Origin: an uncultured Clostridium sp.
GTDB lineage: Bacteria > Bacillota > Clostridia > Lachnospirales > Lachnospiraceae
DNA length: 40,105 nucleotides
Assembly: GCA_900549235.1 (NCBI GenBank)
Contig: URNT01000029.1
Span: 1-40,105, forward strand
Direction of reading: 5' to 3'
Part shown: piece by piece, positions 38,044 through 40,105 of the stretch
How the letters are laid out: every line of letters starts with the position of its first letter
Numbering within the stretch: position 1 is the stretch's first letter
Notes under the pieces: generated by a model
Told to the model about the DNA's origin: nothing
What the model saw: the letters and a program-made list of their open reading frames with translations, nothing else
The model's database searches: none
Position numbers and translations under genes: made by a program

Positions 38044-39468
38044 TTACTGTGCTGACAGCAGTTGGTTGATGGCATCCTGTGTTGCCTTCATTCCATACTC
38101 TGCAGTGACCTGTCCGCCCAAAATCTGATCCCTCATATCTAAAAGCATCTGCTCTGCCTGAAGGCCTGCATCTCCTGGGAACGCCGTCCACGGAACAACT
38201 CCGTCCATTTGCTCGATAGCTGCGTTCATCATCTTGTTCTCAGCAAGAAATGTCTTAAGTCCGTTCTCAGCTCCGGCCACATCTTTTCTTGGAGGAACAT
38301 AGCCAGTTCCTTCTGTCCAAGCTGCCATGGATTCCACACTGTAAAGGAACTTTTCAAATTCCCATGCCGCCTTGATCTGATCGTCACCCTGAGCCGTGAT
38401 AGCCAGAAAACATCCGCCTGCTGGAACCATGCGCTCCTTGTCATTCCACAGAGGAGATTTTACAGTTGCCACATCAAACTGCGCCCCCTTCTGTACGGAA
38501 GCCATTCTGGCAATGGTGGTGTAAAGCATGGCGCAGTTACCATCAATAAAGCTCTGGCAGCCTTCCTCCCAAGAAATATGTAAAGCAGTCTGATCCTTTA
38601 CCATATCAGCCAGCAATTGCATGGCTGCAATTCCATCCTCCGTAGCAAAGGAAGCCTCTTTTTTACCTTCCCCATTGGTGGTCAGCATCTTAGCGCCGCT
38701 GCTTTCAATCAAACCCTGCTGTGCCCAGAAATCCGCTGGCTCCTGCATATAAAATCCATATTTTCCAGTTTTTTCCTTAATGATCTTTGCAAACTCACTG
38801 ACCTCCTGCCAGGTGGTGGGGCCATTTTCAGGAAGTCCTGCCTGTCTTAAAATGTCCTTATTGATGTAAAGGACTGGATTACTCAAGGAATATGGGATGC
38901 CCACCTGTGAACCCTCACTGTTTACAGCCAGTTCAAGGATATTGGGAAGAAATTTGTCTTGAAGGAAACTCGCTTCCTCCTTGTCAAACTTGTCAATCGC
39001 TTCCTGAGGGGGCACATAGGAGAAGTTATTAGAAAAATAATCCAGGAATGCCCATCCAATCTGCACCAGAGCCGGAGAATTGCCGGCTGCCGCCTCTGCC
39101 TGAAGATTCTGCATCAGCCCCTTATACATATCCGGGTTATATTTTGCCACTACCTGGATGTGGTCATTACTTTCGTTAAATTGCCTAACCAGCTCGTCTA
39201 CCACCAATCCTCCCTGTGTTTCCGCATTACAATGCCAATATTCGATTACTGTTTTCTCTCCAGTTGAACTGTTTACTTCCGCATTTGCCTCTGTATTGTT
39301 CTCTGCCTTATTTCCTGTCTGGTTTTCCCCCTCCACACTGATCTGTCCCTTAGATAAACCTGCAGTATCCTGGATGCTGTTTCCTGACGCAGCCGCACCG
39401 CAGCCTGATAATATAGCCATTGAAACTGCCATGGCCAACGCCATCAAAGATTTTACACTTCTTTTCAT
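38044..39468 (-). CDS. Sugar-binding lipoprotein of the ABC transporter
   Basis: A 474-residue extracellular solute-binding protein (family 1). Lipoprotein signal peptide 1-22 with lipobox LSGC and lipidated Cys23, then a 50-residue Gly/Ser/Asn-rich linker to the wall and the binding domains (VIEYWHCNAETQG, GIPYSLSNPVLYINKDIL, VPAGGCFLAIT). First gene of the operon. AGGAGG precedes the ATG at 39468. The ligand cannot be read from sequence; a CUT1 oligosaccharide or glycoside is likely. Confidence 0.9.
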   Translation of the reverse strand: MKRSVKSLMALAMAVSMAILSGCGAAASGNSIQDTAGLSKGQISVEGENQTGNKAENNTEANAEVNSSTGEKTVIEYWHCNAETQGGLVVDELVRQFNESNDHIQVVAKYNPDMYKGLMQNLQAEAAAGNSPALVQIGWAFLDYFSNNFSYVPPQEAIDKFDKEEASFLQDKFLPNILELAVNSEGSQVGIPYSLSNPVLYINKDILRQAGLPENGPTTWQEVSEFAKIIKEKTGKYGFYMQEPADFWAQQGLIESSGAKMLTTNGEGKKEASFATEDGIAAMQLLADMVKDQTALHISWEEGCQSFIDGNCAMLYTTIARMASVQKGAQFDVATVKSPLWNDKERMVPAGGCFLAITAQGDDQIKAAWEFEKFLYSVESMAAWTEGTGYVPPRKDVAGAENGLKTFLAENKMMNAAIEQMDGVVPWTAFPGDAGLQAEQMLLDMRDQILGGQVTAEYGMKATQDAINQLLSAQ

Positions 39469-39734
39469 TACTCCATTCCTCCTAATCATTCTAAGTATGT
39501 TCTTTAATCTTAAAGAATAAATGTAAATTTCGGAAGATGAATTTCGTAAAATCTTTGCAGGAATTTGTAAAGTACCAAAAATAAATCTGATCGTATCCTG
39601 TTGGCTGAATATCCCTAAGTGCGTCGGAAATGTATGACGTTCTTTTTATGTACAAACGGATTGAAATGCAGTTTAATCAAAATGATCAACTGATTATTTC
39701 CCCTGATTATATTTTGATTTTCTCACAGTCAAAA
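39469..39734. other. Upstream region of the sugar operon
   Basis: No gene is seen. A/T-rich sequence with the palindrome described above near its left end; the remainder, up to the insertion sequence, shows no ORF of note. The promoter of the sugar operon should be here. The insertion sequence has probably displaced whatever originally flanked the operon, for example a regulator gene. Confidence 0.4.
39501..39516. promoter_or_regulatory. Palindromic operator candidate of the sugar operon
   Basis: TCTTTAA-TC-TTAAAGA is a perfect 7-bp palindrome 33 bases upstream of the binding-protein start, with a TTTACA box (minus strand, 39522-39527) next to it. A likely repressor or activator site. Confidence 0.45.
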
Positions 39735-39770
39735 GGGGGTGTCGCAAAATCATCAAATTAGATGATGATA

Positions 39771-39827
39771 TGCTCCCTTCTAGGTAGACAAGCGAAATAA
39801 TAAAAACTTGTCACTTAGAAGGGAGCA
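39771..39827 (+). repeat. Hairpin covering the ribosome site of the IS orfA
   Basis: TGCTCCCTTCTA (39771-39782) pairs with TAGAAGGGAGCA (39816-39827), and GACAAG with CTTGTC inside it. The GAAGGGAG that would serve as ribosome site for the ATG at 39835 is in the right arm, so transcripts entering from outside would hide it. Confidence 0.6.
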
Positions 39828-39834
39828 TTTTATT

Positions 39835-40065
39835 ATGGCATTTAGGCACAAATATTCCTATGAAGAGAAAGAGCATATTCTTACGGAATACCTCAATGGT
39901 ACCCACGGGTTCAGGAAACTATGTCGTATCTATGGAATGAGCGAGGGAGCCTTAAAAGGCTGGATTCGTTTATACAATGCTTTTGGGTGGGAAGGGCTGG
40001 TAACTGGCAGTAAGGCAAGGCATTATTCTCCTGAAATCAAAGAGTCTATGAAAGTTTTTCTGTAA
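39835..40065 (+). CDS. Truncated IS3/IS150-type OrfA (HTH domain)
   Basis: A 76-residue protein with one transposase helix-turn-helix (YSYEEKEHILTEYLNGTHG, CRIYGMSEGALKGWIRLY) and the beginning of a second unit (ARHYSPEIKESMKVFL), then a stop. Full OrfA proteins of this type have two or three such units (about 100-180 residues). AGGGAG eight bases upstream supports this ATG. The protein is probably a non-functional remnant. Confidence 0.65.
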   Translation: MAFRHKYSYEEKEHILTEYLNGTHGFRKLCRIYGMSEGALKGWIRLYNAFGWEGLVTGSKARHYSPEIKESMKVFL

Positions 40066-40105
40066 ATAAAGATTTAAAAGGTCTTCTATGATAAAATAAT
40101 AAATC

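Larger units (their letters stand above)
39735..40065 (+). mobile_element. Truncated IS3-type insertion sequence, left end
   Basis: The left end appears to begin near GGGGGTGTCGCAAAAT (39735). A 57-base imperfect palindrome (39771-39827) follows, then the transposase OrfA start. No matching right end is visible before the window ends, and OrfA is cut short, so this is probably a remnant; the part beyond 40105 cannot be judged. Confidence 0.55.

Noticed and set aside
1..40105. CRISPR array, rRNA or riboswitch
   Set aside because: No regularly spaced repeats, no rRNA-like sequence and no recognisable riboswitch core were seen on reading both strands.

Overview
The window looks like a gut Firmicute of the Lachnospiraceae type (Clostridium/Enterocloster-like). 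Reasons: strong AGGAGG ribosome binding sites, clostridial products (SpoVG, AbrB/SpoVT proteins, YodL-like domain, a ProX-type editing protein), and a large set of small conjugation-associated families seen in Lachnospiraceae integrative elements. Genus cannot be fixed from sequence alone.

Positions 1 to about 27,600 are one end of an integrative conjugative element (ICE). Nearly every gene is on the minus strand, so the operon reads from 27.5 kb down to 1. In transcription order it holds: a frameshifted entry gene; two paralogous ArdA-like antirestriction genes; an adenine methyltransferase with a disturbed N-terminus; two AbrB-fold regulators; a hypothetical and a YodL-like gene; SpoVG; a Tad-type pilus/secretion block (pilin-like DUF6133, prepilin peptidase TadV, a 31-residue membrane peptide, CpaB/RcpC, TadZ, CpaF/TadA, TadB, TadC, a frameshifted repeat DNA-binding gene, two pseudopilin-like proteins); a DUF6550-like membrane protein; a terminator; a 567-residue secreted protein with a tryptophan-rich patch; a DUF3852 membrane protein; a TrbL/VirB6-like channel protein; a DUF4406-like enzyme; a cytosine methyltransferase; a tandem ribbon-helix-helix protein; a VirB3/PrgI-like protein; a VirB4 accessory; VirB4; an amidoligase plus gamma-glutamylcyclotransferase pair; an NlpC/P60 cell-wall hydrolase; and small DUF genes. 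One XRE regulator at 2.2 kb is divergent. Relaxase, VirD4 and integrase are not in the window and presumably lie left of position 1.

The most interesting feature is the interleaving of a Tad pilus assembly machine with a Gram-positive type IV secretion system in one operon, together with a predicted amide-ligation/cleavage enzyme pair. The reading frame appears broken by one extra base at three places in the ICE (near 27.43, 24.77 and 15.375 kb).

From 27.7 kb the sequence is chromosomal and more G+C-rich: rlmD (the ICE abuts its 3' end), proX-like, an Xaa-Pro aminopeptidase, a dihydrolipoamide dehydrogenase-like protein lacking its catalytic histidine, a HAD phosphatase, tRNA-Pro(GGG) with promoter and terminator, a five-gene sugar ABC transporter operon (binding protein, two permeases, ATPase, TIM-barrel isomerase), and a truncated IS3-type insertion sequence at the right edge.
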